Made by a program: the position numbers and the translations under genes
Part shown: positions 20,127 through 30,705 of the stretch, in pieces
How positions within the stretch are numbered: position 1 is the first letter of the stretch
Layout: every line of letters begins with the position of its first letter
Assembly: GCA_022497145.1 (NCBI GenBank)
Contig: MU385858.1
Coordinates: 744,001-808,000 of the forward strand
Source of the DNA: Rostrohypoxylon terebratum
Taxonomy: Eukaryota; Ascomycota; Sordariomycetes; Xylariales; Hypoxylaceae
DNA length: 64,000 nucleotides
Reading direction: 5' to 3'
Notes under the pieces: model-generated
What the model saw: only the letters and a program-made list of their open reading frames with translations
Databases searched by the model: none
What the model was told of the DNA's origin: nothing

Positions 20127-23100
20127 CTATTTCTCATCCTTATCCTCATCCTTTTTAACGGGAGACGAATCTTTGTGTTTCGCCTCTCCATTGGTGGCCT
20201 CGGCCGGTATTTTCGGTATCCTCCCATTCGTCGTTATTTTGGTAGTAGTTGGTGACTCATGCGAGTTGTTCACCTCGACACCGGCAATAAATAGCGCGCT
20301 TACGCCTTCGAGTGCGGCGACAAAGACGCAGAGTAGACTGGCGATAGCGAAATGGCTAATCGTGGACCCGATCTCGAGCCACGAACCCTCGTCTTTTACT
20401 ACCCAGAAGAAATGGAGGGTTAATATATCACTTAGAGCCATCGCGACCATGAAGAGGGCCGACGGCGCCACACCTATCCTCTTGTTGAGAATTCCTAGGT
20501 TAGCTGATATGAGGGCGAATGGTATCATGAGCTTTAGAATGAGGAGTGACCCTTGGGAAAATGGATCGAATATCGGGACGAGGCGACACACGCTCTCTAG
20601 ACTGAACGCGGAGACAGAGGCGACGTTGCCGGTACTGAAGAAGGCCGATTGAAGTAGGATAAAAAAGAACAATGCCACGCGGGCATCTGATAGAGCTAGC
20701 GGCCTGAATTTGGACACGGCAGTATCTGCGACTGCTTTTACGGTGCCTTCCCCTTCTGCCGATTCCCTCTTGGCTGCTTGTAGGAATTCATATCCATGAT
20801 GCTCGAGTCTTACCCAGGTGACTAGCAACAGGTTGAAGGCAAAGTAGAATAAGCCTTCGTAGGATATGGTGAGGATGACAAAAGTGGGCGCACATGTCAG
20901 GAATATAACTAGAAGCCTATGAAGGTAGTGGTTATTAGGTTGAAGTCGGTGGGCAAGAGGCATCAGAAACGACACAACTAGCACGATCCACGCAACAACT
21001 TGGTTCCCACGCGGAAGGCCTTCCTTCGCTTGGAGTGATCGGGCGCTGTCTCGAGTCACAAGCATAGCCAGGAGAACGAGTCCGATCTGTCAATGGTTAG
21101 ACGAAGCTTTGAACGAATATGTAGTACCTACTTGAATGCCAATCAATGATCTTGAGATTTCGTTGCCCGACTTGGCCGCATTGGCTTTCTTCGAGCTTGA
21201 GAGATTGACACGAAGTTTGCCTTCAAATAGCAAGTATGAAACACCCACCATTACCATGAGTAGACCACCAAGCATGCTATGATGTATTAGCTTAATTTCT
21301 TTGGCCGTTGCTATGTTTGCTTACATAAGCGGGATGTTCTCAGTTTTGTTTGCTGGGAGCAAGGTGAAAACGCTCATGAGTAGACTCGCTATAAACCAGG
21401 TCGCAGACAAGACAGTATGCTTTTGAAGGAAAGATATTCCCATAGTTAATGGGTAAAATGACCCGATAATGAATAGGGCGGTGAAGATTTCCCGATGGAT
21501 ATATCCAAGTGCCTTACTCATGTTACTAATGTGGACTGCTAGAATAGTTGGTAAGGGGTACGTACCAGTGACTCGATAATTCCAATGTAAGTAGTCATGT
21601 TGAGTACGAGGGTCAGTACGTTAGCTCCAGTCTTGATATGTCCAAATAATGCCTGTCTTCCCTTGATTAGACTGTCTCTGCGCGCGTAAACTTCTTCCCA
21701 GAAGAAAATAGGGAAGAAAGCGTATGCGTAATAGGTAATAGGCGAGTGGACTACGAGGAAGGACGAATAAAGGCCAGCGAGGACAGAGGAGAAAACGATG
21801 GTACTACCAAGAGTTCTCGAAGCCACTGTCGTCCCTTGCAATACGTGCAAGTCTAAGACGGTTGTTAGAGCGTACGCCATCCAGCCAAGGTAACCAATGG
21901 TAATGAGAGCTCTCAGGAATAGCCAATCGTAAGTCTGTAGATAACGCATCCCTTCGAGTCCGATTTTCATCAACGCCGCCGATTCTTCGATAGCTTCTTC
22001 GAAATTTCCTTTATTAATCAATTCCCTGATGTATGAAACTCGGCTTTCAGGGGATAAGCCATTTTCGTCGCTTAACGGTTTGTAAGGTCGGTATCTTATT
22101 TCTTTTTCCTTCTTGCGATTCTCTTTCACTTTATACATTTCAAGGATCTCTTGGGCATTCACGAGGGATGCCTCGGCCTTCTCTTTGATATCAGCAGAGA
22201 GAAATGATAGTGGGAGCTCGCCTACGGAGTTAGCAGGATATTCAACACCGATCAAGTAAGCCATCAGGGCTGCAACGTCGGCTTGATGTACGTCATTTCT
22301 CTTGATGTGGTCCAGGTTCCAGTTTAAGGAATATTCATCGTGGCCGGGTGCGATTTTGCCCGGATACACCGATGGCTTTGCGACACCCGACCCCCATGCG
22401 ATCAATGGCGTTCTCGTATTGTCTGGGTGGCCATCTCCATGACTTCCCCAATCGCTCATGCCATGGTCAGCCGTAAAGACGAAAGCTGTCCTATCGTCAT
22501 TATAGAACTTCTGAACCAATTGGACTATTTCTTTGACACCTTGGTCAACAACTTGAATATTATGGAGATATTCCTTCGAGTATGGTCGATACGAATGTCC
22601 AGTGGTGTCGAGTCCTAGGAGGTGTAGGAAAAACACAACCTTTTCTTGTCTAAGAGCATCGTTCAGCGTCTTGTTCTTTTCCGCAGCGGAAAATAATTCC
22701 TTCACATGATCAAATACATAGAGATCTAGCTCCAATGCATCTTTAGAGAAATCCTCAAACTCAGCATCGTAGCAATCCGCATCGATTTTACCAGGGGTTG
22801 CGCCATGTTGAAACATAGGAAGAATATCGGGGCTACCCCAGCTCCATGTATGCGCACTCCTGTTGAAGACGCTGTCGAAGTTGACCGGGTTGAGTTTCCA
22901 CCCAGTCGCGACAGCAGAAACATCCTCGTATAACCCGGCTATCAGTGCGACATGACCAGGCCTGGATTCCGTGGGCACTCTTGTATGGGATACGCCGAAT
23001 GTGCCGTGCTCTAGAACGCGAGAACGTAGGTAAGGAGCGAGTGGTCTCGGGTCGTAGTCAGCCTCGGTTTGTGGGTAGGGTTCTGGATGCGGCTCAAAAG

Positions 23101-23372
23101 CCTTGTCGGCGCGCAAACCGTCGCCTAGAAGATATGATATGAGCAAGTGATGTCTACGTAGTTAAGCACTGTAACCATAATGAACGGTACACACCAACAA
23201 AGAGAACGAGTCGATCTGCCGGCGCTTTTACTCCTGCTGGCCTTTCCACTCGAAATAATTGCATCCCACTAACGATAGGGCTGACAAAATAGATATCAAA
23301 GATAGAGTATATGTAAATCAAATGAAATACCATGGCTATAGCCAAGAATCTGAAGCGGCTTGTTCCCGCCAT
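20127..23372 (-). CDS. MCD4: GPI ethanolamine phosphate transferase 1 (Mcd4/PIG-N)
   Basis: Five exons: 23372-23195, 23124-21566, 21512-21325, 21276-21132 and 21086-20127, introns 45-70 bp, giving 1009 residues. A membrane anchor (residues about 8-30) precedes the luminal phosphotransferase domain. That domain has DGLRADKAF at 61-69, VPTESRPGH with the candidate nucleophile Thr111, then GLDTTGHSYRP and ADHGMSDWGSHGDGH metal-binding segments. The C-terminal half is a multi-span membrane region whose helices are restored by the small exons (IESLALGYIHREIFTALF, PLIMLGGLLMVMVG, GIQIGLVLLAM). The enzyme adds ethanolamine phosphate to the first mannose of the GPI precursor in the ER. The tail is Lys/Asp/Glu-rich. 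The acceptor of exon 3 (AGTAAG, 21513) was chosen because only it keeps the frame and the family's YxxREIF sequence. Confidence 0.93.
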
Positions 23373-24161
23373 GGCCGTATACTCTAATGGGCAGGTCGTG
23401 AAGTCGTAGTCGATACGGCCGGCGGAGTAAGCGGATGCAGGTTGAAGAAGTGCGTTGCCGGAAAATCGACTTTTTTTTTTTTTTTTTTTTTTACGCAGGA
23501 TATTATTCCAGTGGTTCAACCTGATCACGGCCCATGCGGATTAGGGGCGGGAAGTGGACAGATAGGCGCGGAATGTACCAATATACAAGCCATGGACCGT
23601 TTGTCGCTCGGACCTTGCCAGGTGGTTTTGCGAAATGACAGAATTACGAAAAGAAACGAAATACTACTAATATGTAATGAACGAAATCACGAAAAAGACA
23701 AATCTACAAAAAGTTGGGATTGGCGGATTGGCAAATTGGAAACTGCTCCCTGGTTGCGTCCGTCAAGGTTCCACTATCCACCACTGTCATCCGGGGGAAT
23801 CGCGTTTGCGCTTGCAGGGATCGTTACAGGGCTGATCACGTACCGACGTACCATGATTTCCTGCGGAAACCAACCTCCAATTAGCTTCGCGGGTTCGGGG
23901 ACGTGACACCGGTCCGAAACCCTCTATACCCGATAGGTCCACTGCTAATTAGGTACTAGGTATATTATATCCATCACAATTATGCAGACGTTTGATAAAT
24001 GCTAATTATTTTTAACAGGAACTGAATCATGCAATGGTATTATTCTGGTATCTGAGCTCGAATATGTGCAGCAATTCTGATATCATTTCCCCCTTCGCCC
24101 AAAATTCACCTAGCCGAATGCACCAAACCTAGACGCCACTTGTTATCACACACGACAACGT
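23373..24161. other. MCD4 promoter and intergenic DNA with poly-T tract
   Basis: No gene. A run of 22 T residues lies at 23471-23492, about 100 bp upstream of the MCD4 ATG (poly-A on the coding strand). It is a probable nucleosome-excluding promoter tract. The rest is featureless. Confidence 0.55.
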
Positions 24162-25782
24162 CTATTCAGGACGCTCTGTTAGGGATCTCATAACTCTCGA
24201 ATAGAATCTCGCGGCGTGGGATTGTGGGAAAGAGATTTCCTCCACAAGATAATCAGGTAGCATATCGATCAAGTCTTGGTCACGGCTTGGATCTAGCTGG
24301 GGCATGTATACGAATTGAGGTTCGTCGGGATTTTCTGACGTTTCGTCGCAACCCACGGCAAGCTTGAAATGGAGAGCTAGAAAGAAAAAACGTCAGTGAG
24401 CCGTTCAACATGTAACGTGAATGATTCAACATGAAACTTACTCCCATTTCTTCCTGTCTGGATGCAATCGTATGTATCTCCTCCGTTCTGTTCTCGCTTG
24501 ACGCCACGAACGATTAAGCCAGTTAGGTCTCCGTATAGGTCTTCTTTCATCTGTGCTATTTGTGCAGCTGCCTCGGCATTGGCAAGAAGTCGGTTGTTCA
24601 TATTATTGTTTCCTCCTTTGATAGCACTGCCTGGAACCTTCGTTGTCACTGCTTCCGTGGATCGAGCAGCAGATAATTTCGTAGTGAGTGTCTTGATTTC
24701 TGTCTTCGCTCCCGTCAAGGAAGCATTGGTATCATCAACCTTGTTCTGTAGCTCTTCCACTTTGGTTTGACTGGCTTCTAATTGCTGCTTTAGGCGCTGT
24801 GCATCTTTAGCTAGCTCAGTCTGAGTAGATAATTGGGCCTTCAGGGTCGCGATAAGTTGATTGGCGGCTAAGAATTGTCAATCATTTTCCTTCATGCCAG
24901 ATTTCCTGCTTGACTTCGACACTTACTATTGGCTTTTTCCTCCGACTGCTTCTTGAGTAGATCATAGTTGCGCTCTGCCTCCTTAACACCAATCTCTCGC
25001 AAGTCTCGATATTTCGCCTCCAAACTTTCATATTTTCGAGTTAGTTCCCCCACGCGTCTCCTGATCGCTGGTTCGTGAAGTTCGGAATCTGATGCTGGAA
25101 CCGCTCTTCGATCTGTACCAAAAATATCTCGCGATTGAGGACGTTGAACGGACGACAGCGCGTGTCGGTGAGAAGGTAGGTCTTCTATCCGATCATTTTC
25201 TTCGAGACTCAACTCCGTCGTCTCAGCTGGTTGTGTTTCTGCAATTTCACGTTCGGCAGGCTGTGTTTCAGGTATTTCTAGCTCTGGGGGCGGTATGTTA
25301 TCTTTCGTCTTTGGTTTACGTCCCCTCTTGTTGGTCGGTTGCGATGCAGGCTCTGGTTGACCTAAGGTCGATACGTCCGACCCGTTGGATGTCTTTGCAG
25401 CTTTGGCAGCTCTTGGTCGCCCTCTTCCACTTTTCGGCTTTTCTTCAACGTTCATCGAGATCTCGTCTTCATCGTCTTCTGCAGGAGTAGGTTCTTCTGG
25501 TGCTGCTCTCTTTTTTCCTTTTCCTCGCGTAGGTTTATCTTGAACATTTGCCGGTTTATCAGCCAAAACTTTTCGCGCTGGCGCTTTCGAAGCGGTTGTC
25601 TTACCACTCGTCTGACGCGTCGCGTTCTGGGTTGATCTGGTGGCTTTGTTCGCACCAGTCGCGCGGGATTTCGCTGGAGCCATCTTCGCAGCAACCACAA
25701 TATCCTCCCCCAGGATATCCGCCTCCTCCTCGTCGGATTCCACTAATCCACGTAACGACGTAATACCCTTCGCTCTTGGCAT
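24162..25782 (-). CDS. CSM1: Monopolin / chromosome-segregation subunit Csm1/Pcs1
   Basis: Three exons: 25782-24927, 24867-24442 and 24376-24162 (introns 59 and 65 bp), giving 498 residues. The N-terminal 220 residues are basic and disordered, with AT-hook-like RGRP and KRGRKPK motifs and acidic patches. A coiled coil follows (about 240-370: LTRKYESLEAKYRDL...LKQQLEASQTKVEELQNKVDD). The globular Csm1 domain (about 375-495) reads MKEDLYGDLTGLIVRGVKRE, YDCIQTGRNGTLHFKLAVG, QDLIDMLPDYLVEEISFPQ and ARFYSRVMRSL. In yeasts, Csm1/Pcs1 forms a V-shaped dimer that crosslinks kinetochore microtubule-binding sites and anchors rDNA; the fission-yeast-like role in preventing merotely is the more likely one here. 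Divergent from MSP1. Confidence 0.9.
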
Positions 25783-26538
25783 CGAACGCGATAATTCAAC
25801 AATGGCGCGTGTTCTTCCGGTCTCTGTGGAAATGTTGTGTTAAAACCGAGCTACAGCCAGTTGCACGTAAGCGCGATTGTGGTAATCCAATTTCGTATAT
25901 TGAAAAATTGCTATAGTAGCTTTTGTAGTTGTAAATTAATCGATCACGAGACGCGAATGCTATAGAGATACAAGTCTATGTAATAGATTGTGATGAAGAA
26001 TAGCGGGATGAGTTTTTCGCCAATCATCTTTACGGTTGAGGGGTCCTGGTCAGTCCTGGTAAACAAAAGATTGACAGGGGTGGTAATTGGATCCACCTTA
26101 AAAAGTCTTGGCCTAGCCTAAATCGATAAGACCCGGGGGTGTGAGCTGAACACTGAACACTGAACACTGCATGTTCAGGCTGTCTCCAGCTGTGACCTGT
26201 CTGGCTGCCAGGTTCAAGGTGAAAGTGCTCCGGTGCCTTACTAAAAAAGAAAGGCAGCCACATTTAGGTACTTCGTATGTGGCGTCAATTGCTTGGACCG
26301 TGACGGCCCCGGTCTGGGTTACCCTTGATATTTCAGCAATCGATTTTCCAAGATTCCAATCCCCCAGCAAGAACCTGCACCTGGATCCTGCATGCGCGGC
26401 AGTCCAATGTTGTGGCGTGGCGTATTTACGTATTTACAACAAACATCACAGCCTGCATTCTAAACTCTTTCTAATCTCTCCCAGGCGTCTGGGAGGCATT
26501 ATCAAATGATTCTCAGTGGGATCAAGCAGTCCTTAACC
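25783..26538. other. Divergent promoter region CSM1 / MSP1
   Basis: About 755 bp between two divergent ATGs. It contains a 7-bp TGAACAC unit repeated three times (26147-26167) and a nearby TGTTCAG that can pair with it. No gene is recognised; a 112-codon frame at 26171-26509 is not protein-like. Confidence 0.5.
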
Positions 26539-28084
26539 ATGGTTGATCGAAGACGAAATGGGAACGACTACATCTGGGACGTGCTTTTAATCCTAGGGAC
26601 TGTACGTAACCTCAAACTGAGACCATAGTCTGTCTTATCGATGCACGAAGTGGCTTTTCAAATTCCATTGCCCATTATCATCCATCATCGATCGTCGTCG
26701 TCTAGCATCTACTAACATTGTTGGTTGGTTGGATAGGCCGGAGCAGCCTGGTTTTTAACCAGAAACGTCATATCAACCCTCCAAGGAACTCTTGCCGACC
26801 CCGATAAAGAGAAACGAGAACAAGCTCGAATTAAAGCCAAAGCGAACCTACAGAGGCTACGCAAAGCCAAACTTCGAGAAGATGGAAACGAGGATGACTT
26901 GAGCAGTAGCACAGGACGAGGTCCTCGAGTCGAAGATCTGGTCCTCAATGAATATGAAAACCTTGTTGCGTTGGAAGTTGTTGCTCCTGAAGATATACCT
27001 GTTGGGTTCGATGGTAGGCTTGCTGCACCTTGACTATTCCCAGGTCACATATTGAATGCACCTCTGATATCTAACACTTACTCATAACAGATATCGGTGG
27101 ACTGGAGGACATTATAGAAGAAGTGAAGGAATCCGTTATATACCCGTTAACGATGCCACATCTCTACTCTCACGCAGCCCCTTTATTATCTGCACCGTCA
27201 GGTGTGTTACTTTACGGACCCCCTGGCTGCGGAAAGACCATGTTAGCGAAAGCTGTCGCACATGAGAGCGGTGCCTCTTTCATCAACCTTCACATCTCGA
27301 CTTTAACCGAAAAGTGGTACGGAGACTCCAACAAACTTGTGCGAGCAGTATTCTCATTGGCCCGGAAACTGCAACCCGCTATTATCTTCATAGACGAGAT
27401 CGATGCGGTGTTAGGGACCAGGAGAAGCGGTGAACATGAAGCTAGTGGCATGGTCAAGGCAGAGTAAGATCTTCGTCAGTTCATACGAAGGTGTGGATTG
27501 CGGTGCTAATGAAAAATAGATTTATGACGTTGTGGGATGGTCTAACATCGGCAAACACCCAAGGACTCCCAGCTAGAATCGTCGTTCTCGGGGCCACAAA
27601 TCGTATTCATGACATCGATGAGGCCATTCTACGTAGAATGCCCAAGAAGTTCCCCGTGTCATTGCCGGATAAGAACCAGCGATTACGAATACTTCAATTG
27701 GTTTTGAAGGACACCAAGACCGACCCTACAAACTTCAATATTGAATATATTGCTAGAGTAACTGCGGGGATGTCTGGCAGTGATATCAAGGAGGCCTGTC
27801 GTGATGCTGCTATGGCACCCGTGCGGGAGTTCATTCGCGAGCACCGCGCAAGTGGAAGTTCCATGTCGTCTATTGACCCATCCAAGGTACGAGGGATCCG
27901 CACGGAAGACTTCTTTGGACGAAAAGGTGCTGGTCAAATGCTCATGAAAAACCCTCCTTCCTCACGAGCGAAGTCATCGAGCGATGAGTATGAAGACGTT
28001 GAAGATGACGCTGTTACGGTTGAGACGTCGACTACGGGTGCAAAGACTACGGAGGCTACAGAGCCCACAGAGGCTTCTGCTTAA
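26539..28084 (+). CDS. MSP1: Mitochondrial outer-membrane AAA ATPase Msp1/ATAD1
   Basis: Four exons: 26539-26601, 26737-27013, 27091-27463 and 27520-28084, giving 425 residues. Exons 1-2 encode an N-terminal anchor, VLLILGTGAAWFLTRNV (about 15-31). Next come a basic linker and the AAA module: FDDIGGLEDIIEEVKESV, Walker A GPPGCGKT (about 157-164), Walker B IIFIDEID (about 211-218) and ATNRIHDIDEAILRRMPKKF with the arginine fingers. The C-terminal helical part has MSGSDIKEACRDAA. Msp1 extracts mislocalised tail-anchored proteins and stalled precursors from the mitochondrial and peroxisomal membranes. The acidic Ser/Thr-rich tail of about 50 residues is longer than in yeast Msp1 (362 residues). 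The start at 26539 follows a TTAACC context, and the 63-nt exon keeps the anchor in frame. Confidence 0.93.
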
Positions 28085-28411
28085 GTTTGTATTGACACGA
28101 ATAGTATATGAGCAATCAAGAGGTGTTGGGACACTGGCGTTTACGTAGGGATCCATGGATATCTTTGAGGGTTGAATTATCGCTACTCGGGTCTTGCGTT
28201 AGCACTAGATAGTGGTTAAAGAGGCCACTTTGTACAATGGTATCAATTGCCTCTTGTTGCAACTTGGTTCATGTCATCATGGGTATGTGAAGTAGCAATA
28301 TATGCATATCAGTGAACAGTTCGCGTGATCAAATCGGTCGTGTCTTGTTGAAAATTATGAGATATTAACGATATTAACAGTAGTATTTCTCGAAGTCTTT
28401 GCAAAAACCTA
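28085..28411. other. Intergenic, 3' flank of MSP1
   Basis: About 325 bp of AT-rich DNA between the MSP1 stop and the left end of the inverted-repeat element. No gene or RNA is recognised. Confidence 0.5.
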
Positions 28412-28574
28412 TCTGCGAGAGTGCCAGAAAACAGCAGTTACTTAGACCCATGAAACTACTAAAGGATACATCCAATTGAATTTCATGAAATCCCTGCCAA
28501 GGCTTTTTGAACCAATTAAAATGTGGTTTAGATAGATGCTTTTTGTATCTGCTGTTTTCTGGCACTCTCGCAGA
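28412..28574. mobile_element. 163-bp MITE-like element with 26-bp perfect terminal inverted repeats
   Basis: The first 26 bases (28412-28437, beginning TCTGCGAGAGTGCCAG) are an exact reverse complement of the last 26 (28549-28574). The pair is flanked on both sides by the dinucleotide TA (28410-28411 and 28575-28576). That matches the TA target-site duplication of Tc1/mariner-class elements. The interior is about 110 bp, AT-rich and non-coding, so this would be a non-autonomous copy needing a transposase in trans. It lies in the spacer between MSP1 and the cystathionine beta-lyase gene. No second copy was noticed in this window. A chance hairpin or an RNA structure is the alternative, though 26 perfect pairs makes chance unlikely. 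Confidence 0.72.
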
Positions 28575-29322
28575 TAAGCTCGATAAGCACAACATTGAAG
28601 ACCTCGACTACAGGAGAACTCCAGACAGAGTGCCTTCCTACATAGGCAAGCAGCTTTGCTACTAATACTAATGCCTAACCTACCTAGACAAAACATTAAG
28701 GTTGCATGCATAGCCCTGGAGGTGCTTGCCGTCTCTTAACAGTTAAATCTTGGTATCAGCCCTGTAACCTTGGTCCTTGGATTCTTCCAAGTTTAACGGG
28801 GATTGCCATTCGCGCACGGGCCATCTGGTAACATTGTAGCCACCTACCTACTAAGGCCACATGGGAAATCTTTGTCCGCTTCGGAAAGCACGTCATCACG
28901 TCATTTCCAGCGATATCCGCGTCTTCCCCAGATTTTAACTCTTGCAACCGATAACCGGAAGCTGCAAGGGGAATTGGTACCCACACCGCCCTCTTGAATC
29001 ATTCGTACCACTTCGGAGTTGTGATCACGGAATTTCTAATTTGTATTCCGTACATCTCTTGCAACTTGCAACAACGAAATCTGATTCCCAACTTCTAGGT
29101 AATTGACTCACCCTATTTTCCCCTCGACATAAGGAAAGTTGAGAGTCGTCGACCATTGAGGAATCATCAAACTGGTCAATTGGTCCCTACCAATCAAATA
29201 ACGTCAGTGTATAGGAACTGGTTAATTGGTTGAGTCCAAATTCGAATTGCTACACACCTACATACCATTTTTCCAATTGCCGGGAAACGCCGGCCCCGCC
29301 TCTTCAACATCAGACATCAAAC
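28575..29322. other. Promoter-side intergenic DNA of cystathionine beta-lyase
   Basis: No gene recognised. It contains TTGGTCAATTGG-like CAATTGG words near 29171-29230 and CT-rich leader sequence just before the ATG at 29323. An in-frame ATG 31 codons further upstream gives an unconserved-looking extension and was not used. Confidence 0.5.
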
Positions 29323-30705
29323 ATGGACTCTAAACCTCTAAACAAAGGCCTCTCCAAGGTCGATCTCGAAGGTCATGACCTACCACCTTCACCTGCTCCC
29401 TCAAGCCCGTCCAATGGCCGTCGTCGTTATGCTCTAGCTACGGAGCTCGTTTATACAGAAACCAAGGACCAATATGGCGCTTCAAGTATTCCAATTTATC
29501 AATCTGCTACATTCAAGCAAACATCATCCAACGGGGGTAATGAATATGACTATACGCGATCGGGCAATCCGACTCGGACGCATCTAGAACGCCACATGGC
29601 TAAGATTATGAATGCTAATCGGGCCCTTGCCGTTGGCTCCGGCATGGGTGCTTTAGATGTCATCACTAGGTTATTACGCCCAGGGGATGAAGTGATCACA
29701 GGTGATGACCTCTATGGGGGTACCAACCGGCTACTTACATATCTATCGTCGAATCAAGGCATTATCGTCCACCATGTGGATACCACTGAGGTCGATAGGG
29801 TTCGAGAAGTCATTTCAGACAAGACGGCCATGGTACTCTTAGAAACTCCGACCAACCCCTTAATCAAGATTGTGGATATCCCCAGCATTTCGAAGGCCGT
29901 CCACGATGCCAACGATAAGGCCCTCGTCATCGTCGATAACACCATGCTGTCGCCCATGCTATGCAACCCCCTCGAGCTCGGTGCTGACGTAGTATACGAG
30001 TCTGGTACAAAGTACCTGTCGGGTCATCATGATATTATGGCAGGTATTATCGCATGCAACGACACTTCTCTCGGCGATAAGATGTATTTCACCATTAATG
30101 CGACTGGCTGTGGTCTTTCTCCTAATGATTCCTTCCTTCTCATGCGAGGGGTTAAGACACTGGCAATTCGCATGGAGAAGCAGCAGGCAAATGCACAGAT
30201 CCTTGCCGAATTCCTTGAATCCCATGGCTTCCGCGTGCGTTATCCGGGCTTAAAATCACACCCGCAATACGATCTCCACTGGTCCATGGCACGAGGCGCA
30301 GGTGGTGTCTTGTCATTTGAAACAGGCGATATTACCTTATCCGAGAGAATTGTCGAGGCCGCAAAGTTGTTTGGCATCAGTGTGAGCTTTGGGTGTGTCA
30401 ACAGCTTAATCAGCATGCCATGTCGTATGAGCCATGCTAGCATCGATGCAAAGACGAGAAAGGAGCGGCAGATGCCCGAAGACATCATTCGACTCTGCGT
30501 TGGTATCGAAGACGCGACCGATCTGGTCGACGACCTCTCTCGCGCAGTAAGTATCACTGCATGAATCATCTTATTATTATATAGTCCTAACTTTGAGTAG
30601 CTCGTACAAGCCGGTGCCGTGACAATCACACTAGACGGTATCGCTGCCGCAGGCACAGCCGCACAGGCCGGACATGCCAGCTCGAGCAACGATACGTCGT
30701 CTTAG
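29323..30705 (+). CDS. STR3: Cystathionine beta-lyase (PLP-dependent)
   Basis: Two exons: 29323-30546 and 30601-30705 (intron 54 bp), giving 442 residues. It is a Cys/Met-metabolism PLP enzyme: IPIYQSATFKQ, YDYTRSGNPTRTHLERHMAKI, AVGSGMGALDVITRLL and GDDLYGGTNRLL contact cofactor and phosphate. VIVDNTMLSPM provides the PLP-pyridine Asp, and the Schiff-base Lys is in YESGTKYLSGHHD. The C-terminal substrate region SLISMPCRMSHASID follows. The YDYTRSGNPTR and GDDLYGGT sequences fit fungal cystathionine beta-lyases (yeast Str3, Aspergillus MetG), which cleave cystathionine to homocysteine, pyruvate and ammonia. Cystathionine gamma-lyase or gamma-synthase activity is less likely but is not excluded by eye. 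Exon 2 adds a 34-residue Ala/Gly/Ser-rich tail. Confidence 0.88.

Noticed and set aside
29230..29322. Upstream ATG extension of cystathionine beta-lyase
   Set aside because: The extra 31 residues look like leader sequence and are not typical of the family; the 29323 start is preferred.
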